This document shows positions 46,774-58,242 of a stretch of DNA of 64,000 nt, piece by piece. The stretch is from Flammeovirgaceae bacterium (GTDB taxonomy: Bacteria > Bacteroidota > Bacteroidia > Cytophagales > Cyclobacteriaceae), in NCBI GenBank assembly GCA_016712035.1, contig JADJRT010000006.1:62001-126000 (forward strand), given 5' to 3'. The first letter of the stretch is position 1, and each line of letters begins with the position of its first letter. The notes under the pieces were generated by a model. The model was given only the letters and a program-made list of their open reading frames with translations, was not told the origin of the DNA and did not search any database. The position numbers and the translations under genes are program-made.

Positions 46774-49161
46774 CCGAACAATCAATCATGACAAGTTTCT
46801 GGCTTTGGCAATTATTAGGAAGGTTGCATCCGTTGATCGTTCACTTTCCAATCAGCTTGTTGGTTGTTGCATTAATTATAGAAATTTATTCATGGAGAAA
46901 AAAAGATCAGACTATTCAGTCGGGCCTCTATTTAATTCTATTTATTGGAACACTCACTGCCATTATTTCTTGCGTCTTTGGCATATTGCTAAAAGGCCAG
47001 GATGAATATACGAGCAACACGCTCACCATTCACCAATGGACAGGAATTGCCACCGCGATAATGTCGATAGGCACCTTGTATCTGTTTCGACTTTCAGGTA
47101 AACGCCCGCAACGGATAAAAAGTGTATCGGGCATTTTTAGTTTTCACTGTATTGGGCGTGGGCGTGGCCGGACATCTGGGCGCATCATTAACCCATGGTG
47201 CTGACTATTTAACAGAAGTATTGCCGTTGCAAAGAAATAATGCCTTTTCAGGAGACCCCAATTTTGATTTAACGAGTTTCAAAAACAATTCTGGTTCTCA
47301 ACAACGTGAAGATCAAATTGCTGCCATTAATATAGAAGTACGATCCATCTTTGCGCATAATTGCTATAAGTGTCATAGCGCAGAGAAAACGAAAGGTCAA
47401 TTGCGACTGGATAATAAAGAGTTGGTGATGCGCGGGGGAAAGCATGGTGAAATCATTCAGCCGGGCCATCCTGAGAAGAGTGAACTTATTCGCAGACTTC
47501 TTTTACCACGAGAAGATGAGGAGTCGATGCCTCCAAAAGGAAAAACGCTCAGTGAAAAAGAAATTGCTATTCTTGACTTATGGATAAAGATGGGAGCACT
47601 ATGGCCTGCCGATTTAAATGAAAAAAGTATTTATCGGGTAGCCGCATTAGCTCCGCGCAAACCAACAGTACCTACTAATGATTCAGCGTTAACCAATCCA
47701 ATCGATCACTTTGTAGACACCTATTTCGCAGAAAAGAAGATGGCCTGGCCTTCAAGGGTAGATGACAGAATCTTTATTCGAAGAATTTATCTGGACCTCA
47801 TCGGGCTTTTGCCACTACCCGAAAAAATAGATTCCTTTATTGCAGATACTAATCTAGCCAAGCGCGAGTTACTTGTAACGGAGTTGCTGAACAGAGATGA
47901 TGATTATGCACAACATTGGCTCACCTTTTGGAATGATGCCCTTCGAAATGATTATTCGGGAACAGGTTATATAACCGAAGGCCGATTTGCCATCACCGAT
48001 TGGTTGTATGAATCGTTGAAAAATAATAAACCTTATGATCAATTTGTAAGAGAACTGATTAGTCCCGATAAAAGATCAGAAGGGTTTATAAGAGGTATAC
48101 AATGGCGCGGTACCGTCAATGCTAGCCAACGTGTGGAAATGCAAGCCGCGCAAAATATCTCACAAGTCTTTCTGGGTTTAAATCTTAAGTGCGCGTCATG
48201 CCATGATAGTTTCATTAGCGATCTTAAGCTATCCGAAGCGTATGCATTTGCGAATATTTTTTCTGATACTACATTGGAAATTAGCCGCTGCGATAAACCA
48301 ACTGGTAAGATGGCTGGTACAAAAGTTATTTTTTCTGAACTAGGCTCTGTGGATAGTACATTGACTGTTCCTGAAAAGTTGAGACAACTGGCTGAGTTTC
48401 TCACCGCACCAGAAAATGGAAGGCTTTACAGAACGATTGTAAACCGTGTGTGGGCTCAGTTAATGGGTAGGGGAATTGTTGAGCCTGTAGATATGATGGA
48501 CAATGAACCGTGGAGCCAGGATTTGCTTGATTGGCTCGCATCTGATTTTGTTGAACACAAGGGTGATCTTAAACAATTGATATTTACCATTACCACTTCA
48601 GAAACCTACCAGCTTTCATCTGTTGGTATTAAAGATGAGAATGATATTTTTAGCGATAACTACACATTCAGAGGAATGCATCGTAGAAGACTTACTGCTG
48701 AACAATTTGCCGATGCGGTAAGTACCATAGTGGCTCCGATCTATCCGGATACAGTAAGGCAGTACGATCCATTTAAAAATGCCAAAACTATTGAACCCTT
48801 TAATTATGCAAGGGCCTCATTGGTTAAGAATGATATTTTCTTAACTGCCTTAGGTCGCCCAAATCGAGAGAATGTTTCGACCAGCCGATCATCACAAGCC
48901 AACCTTTTGCAGGCGTTGGAGCTTACCAATGGAAGCACATTTAATAATGTGTTGCAGGTGGGCGCTAATAAATGGAGCGAAAAATATCATAACAATGAAC
49001 AGATAGTAAATGAACTTTATAAAATGTGTTTGGGTCGTTTGCCCCATGAGGCTGAACAAAAGAATGCGTTACGTGTATTAGCTGCATCCCCCGATGGGGA
49101 AAGTGTTCAGGACCTGATGTGGTCTGTACTTTTACTTCCAGAGTTTCAATTGATTTATTAA
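46770..49161 (+). CDS. DUF2231-cytochrome c (PSCyt1)-DUF1549-DUF1553 membrane protein, one frameshift
   Basis: Pieces 46770-47204 and 47122-49161 join near 47120 to give about 800 residues. The N-terminus has four membrane segments with GRLHPLIVHFPISLLV, the DUF2231 signature. A Planctomycete-type cytochrome domain follows (FAHNCYKCHSAEK, one heme CxxCH; then KGQLRLD and PGHPEKSELI). Next is DUF1549 (ITDWLYESLKNNKPYDQFV, then CASCHD, a second CxxCH) and finally DUF1553 (GRLYRTIVNRVWAQLMGR). These modules are typical of Planctomycetes and some Bacteroidota and are thought to act on the cell surface, perhaps in polysaccharide or sulfated-glycan breakdown; the reaction is unknown. Confidence 0.85.
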
Positions 49162-49171
49162 ACTTTTCAGG

Positions 49172-50590
49172 ATGAGTAACCACTGGAACCGAAGAGAATT
49201 TTTGAAGAAGACAAGTTCAGCTGCATTCGCTGCTATGGCTGCAGGCATGCCCACATCTTTATTAAATTCGTGTGCCGCTCCAACCATCCCTGCCAAAGCC
49301 GACACGGTAATCCTCTTGTGGATGGCAGGCGGTATGGCACACACCGATACGTTCGATCCCAAAAAATATACACCCTATGAAAAGGGAATGCAGGCAAACA
49401 GTGTGCTTAGCACTTTTAAATCTTTACCAACAGCCTTAGATGGCATTCATTTTTCAGAAGGCCTTCAATCTATCGGCAAGGTACTGAATGAAGGAACACT
49501 CATTCGTTCCTATCAGGCGGCAGACCTTGGATTTATTTTACATTCACGGCATCAATACAATTGGCATACGTGTTATGAACCACCGCAAACAGTGGCTGCG
49601 CCCCACATCGGTTCGTGGATTGCCAAACAACTGGGACCAAAGAATCCGGTGATTCCAGCTTTCATTGATATTGGGCAACGCTTTTACGGTAGGTGAAGCC
49701 GAAGAATTAAAAGCTTTTCATACAGCAGGATTTTGGGAAGTGAGTACGGACCGTTTTTATTCTGATCCATCGGCCGGTTTAGATAGCGTGAAACCTCCGG
49801 TAAGCATGAGTTACCAACGATTTGAAAACAAAATCAACTCTATAAGGATCTTATTTCGAGTAGCCCGATGGGCGAGTTTGGTAGTGACTATCAAAAGAAT
49901 CATTGCAACGCACCATGGAACAGGCGTATCGTTTATTGAAATCTCCGGAGTCGAAAGCATTTGACTTAAGTCAGGAGCCCAAAGAGAGTTATAATATCTA
50001 CAATACCGGAAAGTTTGGTCTCGGTTGTTTGCTGGCGCGCAGATTAACGGATCAGGGAGCGCGGTTCATCAGCGGTACCACCGGAGTACGAACCCTTTAA
50101 AGGTTGGGATACGCATGAGAATGGATACACACGATTGATAGAAATGAAAAAACAAATCGACATGCCGGTTGCGCAGTTGATTAAAGACCTCAGGCAGTCG
50201 GGGCGTCTAGATCGAACGATGATCATACTGGCAAGTGAATTCAGTCGTGATATGATGACTGAGGGTAGGCCTGGAGCCAAAGTGAAAGAACAGGTTGACC
50301 AGCCCGATATTATTACTGATATCAAAAACTATGGTATGCATCGCCACTTTACAGATGGATGTTCCATTTTACTTTTTGGTGGCGGGGTGAGAAAAGGATT
50401 TACATATGGCAAAACTGCTGATGAGCGGCCTTGTAAGTCTATTGAGAAGCCCATCAAAATTGCCCAGCTGCATCAGACCATTTACCATGCGTTGGGCATT
50501 CCCCAAGACACAAATTATGTGATTGAAGAAAGACCATTCTTTACAACTCCGGATGGCAATGGAAAAGCAGAGTTGGAATTGTTTGCTTAA
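49172..50590 (+). CDS. DUF1501 sulfatase-like protein, frame interrupted at least four times
   Basis: Pieces 49172-49696, 49665-49964, 49903-50100 and 50135-50590 read as one protein of about 470 residues in the order expected for DUF1501. Twin-arginine-type leader (NRREFLKKTSSAAFAAMA). Motifs: DTVILLWMAGGMAHTDTFDP, HSRHQYNWHT, GWDTHENGY (metal-ligand His, in a shifted frame near 50100), LDRTMIILASEFSR, and a late LFGGGVRKGF. It is related to the alkaline phosphatase/sulfatase fold. Ten bases after the DUF1553 gene, the usual pairing. The many breaks make it useless as is; they look like consensus errors. Confidence 0.85.
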
Positions 50591-50592
50591 TG

Positions 50593-51405
50593 TCATATTC
50601 GATAGTTCAAACTTTCTCCAAATGCTTCCCAATCGAAACCTGTTTCAATTCGATTGTGCTTTAGCCCTGGAACCTGTGTAGTGATAATCATAGTTGTTGT
50701 GCCCAAGACAGTGTGATGATATTGGGGGATTACTCTTTCAACCGCTTTAATCATTTTGAACGTGATACCCGGAAAATATTCTTGTACCGATTTTTTAATT
50801 TTATCGATAGTCTCCATGCTATACATAACAACAACTTCGGGTGCATACACTTTCACATTAGTGAGAATAGCTTCCATACGACTTTCATAAAGGTGTTCCT
50901 TGTATAGGGCGCGACTTTTTAAAAAACTTAGTTGGGGCAAATCGAGCCAGCTGTAATACCATGCATGGTTATGGGCCGGCAACGGATACAATCTTAACAA
51001 GGCTTCTTTTTTATGAGTTGTTAATGCAAATGATTTTTTCTGATACTCAAGCAAGTCGGGGAGTGGTTTGTTTTGATAGCCGTGAACAAATGCGATTATA
51101 CTTTTCCATTCTCCATGCTGAACGGCATGACTGTTGAATCGATAATCGTAAAGATTGGTGAACAAATCGGCTCGTGGGCCAGTGACCGTAAAAGAGGTGC
51201 GTTGGTAAAGTTCACGAATATCGCAGAGTGCTGTATGATTACCCGATGTATGTACGTTCCAAAAATAATTAATCTTGTCGGCTACTTCTTCAGGCGTATC
51301 GCCACCACCTTCTTCCGGTCCAATAAACCAAAACCGTGCTTGCCATGATCCATAGCCATAAAAATTGTCAATCCAGTGTTTGAGTGCGTCCTCTCTGATT
51401 AGCAT
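50593..51405 (-). CDS. Conserved-looking protein of unknown function
   Basis: 270 residues, no signal or membrane segment. Motifs: ARFWFIGPEEGGGDTPEE near residues 24-41, LLRLYPLPAHNHAWYYSW near 137-154, and VYAPEVVVMYSM near 188-199. The order of a glycine-rich first strand and a late hydrophobic strand is reminiscent of UDG-like folds, but I would not claim it. Convergent with the DUF1501 gene (two bases apart). Confidence 0.6.
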   Translation of the reverse strand: MLIREDALKHWIDNFYGYGSWQARFWFIGPEEGGGDTPEEVADKINYFWNVHTSGNHTALCDIRELYQRTSFTVTGPRADLFTNLYDYRFNSHAVQHGEWKSIIAFVHGYQNKPLPDLLEYQKKSFALTTHKKEALLRLYPLPAHNHAWYYSWLDLPQLSFLKSRALYKEHLYESRMEAILTNVKVYAPEVVVMYSMETIDKIKKSVQEYFPGITFKMIKAVERVIPQYHHTVLGTTTMIITTQVPGLKHNRIETGFDWEAFGESLNYRI

Positions 51406-51549
51406 AGATGAAAGATAGTGAAGGGATTTTAAAACTAAGAAATCGAAATTGAGTTATTCTTCATCAAATATTTTCGGGCGTAGATCGCTTTTGCATAACA
51501 TCAGTTCTGCAAAAGACCTATATTTAAATATTTAGCAATCTCCGCATCT

Positions 51550-53007
51550 ATGAAAAGAGACCTCATTCAAGCAACAGCCATTTTGATTTGTAGTTTTTTG
51601 CATCCGGCTATAGCTCAGGATAAGCATCACTACCAAACCGATTTTTCGAAGGAAGAATTTGCAGAGCGCAGAATGAAAATAATGGAGGCCATTGGGAACA
51701 ATGCAATTGCAGTTATCCAAGGCGCCAGTGGTATTCCGGGGTTTAGTGTTTTCAGGCAAGCAAATACCTTTTATTATCTGACCGGGCTCGAATCGCCACA
51801 TGCCTACTTGCTGATCAACGGAAAAAATAGACAGACAACCGTATATCTTCCGCATCGCGATGAAGGTATGGAGCAAAACCAAGGGAAAGTATTATCAGCC
51901 GAAGACGCGGATTTAGTAAAACAACTTACCGGGGTTGATCACGTACGCGGAATTGAGTTTTTGTCAGCCAATTTAATAGGTACTGGCTTGATCAGACCTC
52001 CTGCACCATTACTATACACTGAATTAAGTCCCGCAGAGATTGGGAATGATAGTCGCGATGAGTTATTATCCAGTCAAGCCCGATCGGCCGCTGATCCCTG
52101 GGATGGCCAAGCATCGCGGGAGGCATTGTTTGTTCATAAGCTAACAGAAAGATTTCCCCAGTTTGAAATTCGGGATCTCTCACCCATACTTGATTCGATG
52201 CGACTCATTAAAAGCACAAGTGAAATTGCTGTGATTCGCAAAGCCACACAAATAGCAGGACTGGGCATCATCGAGGCGATGAAGTCAACCCAGCCGGGTA
52301 TTTACGAATATCAATTAGATGCTGCTGCCAAATATATTTTTTACTTGCATGGTTCGCGTGGCGATGGCTATCCTTCCATTATAGGAGGTGGGACGAACGC
52401 CTACATGGGCCATTATTTTCATAAGACGGATAAACTTGTTGATGGCGATCTGGTGATTATGGACTATGCACCGGACTATAAAAATTATACGAGCGATGTA
52501 ACCCGCATTTGGCCAGTAAATGGAAAATTTAACAGCGAGCAGAAAGAGTTATATAATTTTATTATTGCTTATCGCGATGCGCTATTTAAATATATAAAGC
52601 CAGGTGTAACCGATAAGGAAGTACTTGATCAGGCTGCTGCTGATATGAAACAATATCTGGTCGGTAAAAAATTTGCAAAGCCTGCGCATTTAAAGGCGGT
52701 AGAAGAGGGAGTAAAATTTCGGGGCCATTTTCAACACCCGGTGGGTATGGCAGTACATGATGTGGGCCAGGTGCATGGCGTAAAACTAAAGGCCGGTATG
52801 GTGTTCACCATCGATCCCATGATCTGGATTCACGAAGAAAGACTTTATGTACGCATTGAAGACGTGGCCTTGGTAACTGAAACAGGAGTTGAAAACCTGA
52901 GCGCATTTGTGCCTACCCGTATAGAAGATGTGGAGCGCACCATCAACGAAAAAGGCTTGATCGAATTTCGGCCACCCGTAGAAATGCCTTTAAAAAAACA
53001 GAACTGA
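51550..53007 (+). CDS. Exported M24 metallopeptidase (Xaa-Pro aminopeptidase-like)
   Basis: 485 residues. Signal peptide (LICSFLHPAIAQ). N-terminal aminopeptidase P domain (about 30-190, FYYLTGLESPHAYLLI). M24 pita-bread domain: His267 in HGSRGDGYPS, metal Asp pair in VIMDYAPDYKNYTSDVTR (about 306 and 317), His in FQHPVGMAVHD, and Glu ligands near RIEDVAL. It would remove N-terminal residues next to proline in the periplasm. Followed after 19 bases by an M1 peptidase, so probably a peptide-degrading operon. Confidence 0.9.
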   Translation: MKRDLIQATAILICSFLHPAIAQDKHHYQTDFSKEEFAERRMKIMEAIGNNAIAVIQGASGIPGFSVFRQANTFYYLTGLESPHAYLLINGKNRQTTVYLPHRDEGMEQNQGKVLSAEDADLVKQLTGVDHVRGIEFLSANLIGTGLIRPPAPLLYTELSPAEIGNDSRDELLSSQARSAADPWDGQASREALFVHKLTERFPQFEIRDLSPILDSMRLIKSTSEIAVIRKATQIAGLGIIEAMKSTQPGIYEYQLDAAAKYIFYLHGSRGDGYPSIIGGGTNAYMGHYFHKTDKLVDGDLVIMDYAPDYKNYTSDVTRIWPVNGKFNSEQKELYNFIIAYRDALFKYIKPGVTDKEVLDQAAADMKQYLVGKKFAKPAHLKAVEEGVKFRGHFQHPVGMAVHDVGQVHGVKLKAGMVFTIDPMIWIHEERLYVRIEDVALVTETGVENLSAFVPTRIEDVERTINEKGLIEFRPPVEMPLKKQN

Positions 53008-53026
53008 AGTTTGACTAAATTAAATC

Positions 53027-54670
53027 GTGAACATGAGAAACAACATGCTTTGCATTGCCTTGCTTTTACTTATCCCGGCACTTTCCAATGCCGATACGTA
53101 TCCTAAAAATGCAAAGGTTGATGTGCTAAACTATATCTTTCGCATTTCACTTTCCGATGCAACCGATGAAATCAAATGCGAGGTAACCGTAGATGTGAAA
53201 TATGTGGGCGCGGGGGTTGAAATGCTCAGGCTTGATCTGGTAAATGCAACCGCTGCTTTGCAAAACAAAGGTATGCATGTCAGTGGTGTAGTTTCTGAGG
53301 GCAAGCCGATAAGCTATACACATGAGAATAATGAACTCAAGATCAACCTGACTGCACCTTCGCAAGTAAATGAACGAAGGCAGTATACCATTACTTATTC
53401 GGGAATACCGGCCACCGGACTTAAGATTGCCAACAACAAGTATGGCGATAGAACATTCTTTAGTGACAACTGGCCGAACCTGGGAAGAAACTGGCTTGCG
53501 ATGGTCGATCATCCTTATGATAAAGCAACCTGCGAGTTTATTGTTACAGCACCGGCCCTGTATCAAGTTGTATCCAATGGATTGAAAGTCGAAGAATCAG
53601 ATGTAGCAAACGGAATTCGAATGACGCACTGGAAACAATCCGTTCCAATAGCTTCCTGGTTATATGTGTTGGGTGTTGCCCGTTTTGCTGTTCAATACGT
53701 AGATGAATTCGATCACAAATCTATTGAAACCTGGGTTTATCCTCAGGATCGTGAGGCTGGGTTTTATGATTTTGCGGAGCCAACTAAAAAAGTGTTGGAA
53801 TTTTATAGCGAGTCTGTGGGCCCATTTTCATACGAAAAGTTAGCCAACATTCAGTCGAACAGTGTGAGCGGTGGGATGGAGGCGGCTTCTGCTATTCTCT
53901 ATAGTGAAACTTCAGTAGTAGGAGATAGGAATGAGCGCTGGCGCAATGTAGTGATCCATGAAATTGCCCATCAATGGTTTGGCAATGCGGTAACAGAATC
54001 TGATTGGGATGATGTTTGGCTAAGCGAAGGTTTTGCTACTTATTTCACGTTGTTATTTATCGAGCATGAATATGGCCAGGAGGCATTCATGAAAGGATTG
54101 GCCGCCAGTAAAAAGAAGGTTGATGAATTCTCAATCAAGAATCCGAACTATACAATCATACATGATAATCTGAAAGATATGAGTCAGGTTACCAGCTCGC
54201 AAACGTATCAGAAGGGGAGCTGGATTTTGCACATGCTACGCGGGGTAGTTGGCACCGATAATTTTTGGAAAGGAATTAAAGCCTACTATAAAAAATATCA
54301 GAATCTGAATGCTACTACAACGGATTTCAGAAAAGAAATGGAGCTGGCTTCTGGAATGGATCTAACTACATTCTTTGATCAATGGCTTTATAAAAGTGGA
54401 GCTTTAAAAATATATGGAACCTGGCAATTCAGTAATAGGAAAAAAGAAGTTACCCTTTCGCTTAATCAAATTCAAAAAGAGGTAAGTCTTTTTAAAATGC
54501 CTATTCAGGTGGCTATTTATTTACCCAATCAGGCAAAGCCTTTACTGAAAACCGTTGATCTGAATAATAAGACAGTTGTAGTTAGTTTTCCACTGGATGC
54601 GGAGCCCGACAAAATTGTTTTGGATCCGGATGCGTGGGTATTGATGGATGCAACGCTGTCGAAAAAGTAA
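53027..54670 (+). CDS. Exported M1 family zinc aminopeptidase
   Basis: 547 residues. Signal peptide (MLCIALLLLIPALSNA); the second ATG at 53033 is equally possible. N-terminal saddle domain, then the catalytic domain with the substrate-binding GGMEAAS, and the zinc site HEIAHQWFG at 311-319 with the third ligand Glu334 (HExxH-x18-E). Short C-terminal beta domain; no large helical domain, as in the smaller M1 proteins. Works on N-termini of periplasmic peptides. Same operon as the M24 peptidase. Confidence 0.93.
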   Translation: MNMRNNMLCIALLLLIPALSNADTYPKNAKVDVLNYIFRISLSDATDEIKCEVTVDVKYVGAGVEMLRLDLVNATAALQNKGMHVSGVVSEGKPISYTHENNELKINLTAPSQVNERRQYTITYSGIPATGLKIANNKYGDRTFFSDNWPNLGRNWLAMVDHPYDKATCEFIVTAPALYQVVSNGLKVEESDVANGIRMTHWKQSVPIASWLYVLGVARFAVQYVDEFDHKSIETWVYPQDREAGFYDFAEPTKKVLEFYSESVGPFSYEKLANIQSNSVSGGMEAASAILYSETSVVGDRNERWRNVVIHEIAHQWFGNAVTESDWDDVWLSEGFATYFTLLFIEHEYGQEAFMKGLAASKKKVDEFSIKNPNYTIIHDNLKDMSQVTSSQTYQKGSWILHMLRGVVGTDNFWKGIKAYYKKYQNLNATTTDFRKEMELASGMDLTTFFDQWLYKSGALKIYGTWQFSNRKKEVTLSLNQIQKEVSLFKMPIQVAIYLPNQAKPLLKTVDLNNKTVVVSFPLDAEPDKIVLDPDAWVLMDATLSKK

Positions 54671-54855
54671 AATAGCTTATTTCTATGTGCAAGTTGAAGT
54701 AGTATCCGTGGAGATTCATAAAAAGTGTCCAGAGCCAATCGGATGTGTAGCTCCTTGTAAGTAGATCCTTCTAAAAATCGTAAGGGTCGCTACATCCCTG
54801 AAAGGGGCGGGGTTACATGTTTAACCTATTAATAAAAATGGACAAGATAATTCAC

Positions 54856-55536
54856 TTACCCAATAATCCTGCCATCTTCCATTTCGATGATCTGATCCGT
54901 TCGGTTAGCAAATTCAGGGTCGTGCGTTACCACTAGCAAGGTCTGATGGAATTCCCCACTCAACTTTTTGAAGATGTTAAAAACAATCTCGCTATTCGCC
55001 TTATCCAAATTTCCAGTAGGTTCATCGCACATAATTATGCTTGGGTTGTTAATAAGTGCGCGCGCTATAGATACGCGTTGCTTTTCTCCACCAGATATCT
55101 GGTAGGCCTTTTTATTGGCCAGCTTCTGAATGTCCAATTGATTTAGTTTATCCATGGCGTGTTCACGTACTTCCGCTTTTGGAAACTTGGCAAGTTTGAG
55201 TCCAGGCAGCATCACATTTTCCAATACAGAGAATTCGTTTAATAAGTAGTGAAATTGAAAAACAAAGCCGATTCGTTCGCTGCGCACATGAGCCAATTGC
55301 TTGTCCGTTTTATTCCGCATTGTTTCTCCTCCAATCATCAAATCTCCTTCATAATCGGTATCCATGGTTGACAAAATATATAATAGAGTAGACTTGCCGC
55401 ACCCTGATTTACCGATTACCGACACAAATTCTCCTGCATGAATGGAAAAAGAAATATCCTTCAACACGTGAGTGGATACCGGATTGTTAAAATACTTATT
55501 AATGCGGTCTGCTTGAAGTGTAATTATTTTGCTCAT
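54856..55536 (-). CDS. ABC transporter ATPase, LolD/MacB type
   Basis: About 226 residues from the ATG at 55536 (a longer start at 55548 overlaps the permease). Walker A GKSGCGKST, signature ISGGEKQRVSIARAL, Walker B IIMCDEPTGNLDKA, H-loop VVTHDPEFA. The HYLLNEFSVLENVMLPG stretch is typical of LolD/MacB ATPases. Energises the FtsX-like permease encoded directly upstream. Third gene of an adaptor-permease-ATPase operon. Confidence 0.92.
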   Translation of the reverse strand: MSKIITLQADRINKYFNNPVSTHVLKDISFSIHAGEFVSVIGKSGCGKSTLLYILSTMDTDYEGDLMIGGETMRNKTDKQLAHVRSERIGFVFQFHYLLNEFSVLENVMLPGLKLAKFPKAEVREHAMDKLNQLDIQKLANKKAYQISGGEKQRVSIARALINNPSIIMCDEPTGNLDKANSEIVFNIFKKLSGEFHQTLLVVTHDPEFANRTDQIIEMEDGRIIG

Positions 55537-55537
55537 C

Positions 55538-56793
55538 TCACTTTCCACGAATGATAACTACTGGATCCACTTGGCTTGCTTTCCTGGCGGGGCCTAACCG
55601 GCCAGAAAGGTGGTGATCATCGAAAATGAAGCTCAATTATATAAAAATAGGATTATAATTAACGGGATAGGTAGTAACTGTAGGTAGCGCAGTTGTATTG
55701 AACGGCACTTGATCAATAAGCAGTGAGAGCAAAAAGCCAAATACCAGACCAAGCGCTCCGCCAAAAATCCAATGCTCAGCGCAATCACCATGAAAATTCG
55801 ATAGACATCCTTTCCCGAGAAACCCGTGGCTTCAAGATTGCGATGGAGTCCATCTTTTTCATAGATCAACATGTTCAGTATATTGTAAATCCCAAATCCA
55901 GCGACAATAAGTAATGTAATTCCAACCGCATAGGAGATCAGGGACCGGACAAAGGAGCCTGTTTCAAACTGCGCATTGGCTGTTTGAATATCCTCCGCTT
56001 CAGTCTGAAACAATTTTGCATATGCCTTACCCAGGGCCGGAGCTTCATTGAGATCGTTGACCTTAATTTGAATATCAGTAATATAGTTATTGGGTTCAGC
56101 GAGTATTTTCTGTACGGTGCTGATGGACGTGTAGCTTTGTACTTTGTCAAATTCCTGCAGGCCCGATTGAAAGATGCCAACTACCTTAAGTGGAAAACGC
56201 TGCTGGGTTATAGTCATGATTTGTATCACATCTCCAATGTCGGCCGATAATTTTTCGGCCAATCCTTTACCGAGAATGATGCTGTTCGTAACTATAGCAA
56301 TGTCCATTGAATTACCAGCTATTACATAGTCATTAAAATGAAAAAGCTTACTCTCAGCCATCACGTCAATGCCATTCACTACTCCAGTGATGTCAATCGA
56401 ACCCTCATTGAAAAAAACCTGGGCCGATATCTTTGGGGCAATGCCATTAACGCGTTTATCATTTTTTAACGCTTGTAGGATAGCGCCACTATTGTAAATA
56501 CGTTGCCGGCCACCGACTGACTTGATAGACTGAACAAAATTGTAAGTGTCGTTGAACGCTGGAGCCCTGTTAACAGGCTGATGCTCATTAGGCTTGCTAT
56601 CATTGAAGAGTCTTACGTGAGCCGTGCGGTTAATGATAATCCCATCCAACAGACTATTAAGACCTGTCATGAACCCAAGCAACGCGATGAACATAGTGAT
56701 ACCAAAAGTAACTCCAATAGCGGCTACTAGAGATTGCTTCCACCGGGCAAGGAGAAGCGACTTGGCAATATCAACTATCAAACGGCCAATCAT
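55538..56793 (-). CDS. FtsX/MacB-type ABC permease, frame interrupted near its C-terminus
   Basis: The start at 56793 (MIGRLIVDIAKSLLLARWKQ) is clean, and the MacB periplasmic core runs to about residue 260. The FtsX domain has segments at SYAVGITLLIVAGFGIYNIL and further on. The frame shifts near 55770 (GGALGLVFGFLLSLLIDQVP continues in another frame) and again near 55630; the end PARKASQVDPVVIIRGK reaches the stop at 55538-55540. About 410 residues. The first ATG overlaps the adaptor stop by four bases. Mechanotransmission-type exporter permease; the cargo is unknown. Confidence 0.85.
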
Positions 56794-57905
56794 AAGTGGG
56801 GCAGGGTAAGCACGTCTTCAGTAGTTAAGCCACTGACAATTTCTGCCTTTCGATAATCTTTCAAACCAACAACCACTTTTTTCGTTTCGCCATTGCTCAA
56901 GAGCACCAGGGAATCACCCATCAGATAATTACGCGGTATCGTTATCACCTTTTCCTTCGATCGAACAACAATGTTGGCTTCCAGTGATAGATTCGGGTAC
57001 AAAACGTCTGGCCGCGTTATAAAATTGGCATGGATGGTAAATGATCTTGACCTTTCATTCATCAACGGTATAATTTGAATGATGGTGGCTTCAAAAACGG
57101 CACCATGATAGCTGTCCATGGAAATAAATACAGGCTGCCCTAGCTGAATGCGTGAAATATCATATTCGTCTACTGTAAGCTGTGCGTAAAAGTTATCGGC
57201 ATCACCCACAATGGCAAGTGGAGTAGTTGTATTTGCAAATTCTCCTTTTTCTTTCAGTATACCGTATACCTTACCCTCAACTTCCGATTTAATAACAAAA
57301 TCATTGACAATCGAAGCGTTAATCTTGAGGTTATTTACAGCCTGCTTCTCGTCAAATTCGAGTTGTCTTTTCAAATTCTGATATCGGACATTTACGTCCT
57401 GCAAATAATTTTGTGCGTTTTGGTAAGCCAGTTACATTCTTCTAATTTGACCTTTGTGCCAATGTTCTGACTCCATAACTTTTGCTGTCGGATCAACAAC
57501 ACGGAGTCATTAGTCAATCGACTTTGAGCCAAGGTAATATCTGCCTTCAGTTTAGTCAGTTTATTGGCATTGGCTTCCAGAGAAGTATATTGTGCAGCGA
57601 GTCTTGCGTTTTCAGCATTCAGACGGGAAGTTTCATTCAGTAACTTCATTAATGGATCACCCCTTTTTACTAGGTCACCTTCTTTCACAAGCACTTCCTG
57701 GATCAATCCATTGCTGGATGAATATACCTGATATTGATTTTGCTTTTAATAACTCGGAAGCATACACCGACTCAGATATAGATTCGATTATAGGGTTTAC
57801 CATTTCCCCTTTATTTTGACAAGATCCAGAAGCCATCAACAATAGAAGGGTGAGTCCAAACCTCGTTGGCAATGAACCCAGCATATTTAAAGGGTAGTTG
57901 ATCAT
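56790..57905 (-). CDS. HlyD/RND-type periplasmic adaptor lipoprotein, frame interrupted twice
   Basis: Pieces 57675-57905, 57392-57706 and 56790-57404 join near 57690 and 57410 to give about 370 residues. Lipobox (SGSC, Cys29). Biotinyl-lipoyl-like half (GLIQEVLVKEGDLVKRGDP), coiled-coil arms (LNAENARLAAQYTSLEANAN), the second lipoyl half (EVEGKVYGILKEKGEFA) and the beta-barrel domain ending TTEDVLTLPHL. First gene of the MacAB-like operon; it would link the inner-membrane permease to an outer-membrane channel. Confidence 0.88.
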
Positions 57906-58242
57906 CTGACTGTAAAATAAGTTTCATCCATAAGTATTAACTATTTATAGGTGTACTAATATAGATGTATTTCTATTGTGTAGCAGTCAGAAAAGTCATG
58001 CTCTAAAATGATTTTCATCAGGTTTGTTGAGCTCTTGTGAATGTATACATAACCACCGTCAGCGTGTACTTGTGAATACGCGGATGTTACTTTTTGAACT
58101 AAAGCCTTCGCAAATACGAGCACCCGTTTACTATTTTTATACGAGGCAGATTTTGGAACGTAGTGATAAATCTATAGCAAACTTTACATTTTTCAATCAC
58201 AACTTGCTAATATTGTGTTTATCATTTAAAAGGATTTCATCT
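57906..58242. other. Intergenic region between efflux operon and GH97 gene
   Basis: 337 bases, divergent. AT-rich with no gene and no member of the repeat families. A near-match to the -7 element (TAATATTG) lies about 25 bases ahead of the GH97 start, too weak to call. Confidence 0.4.
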
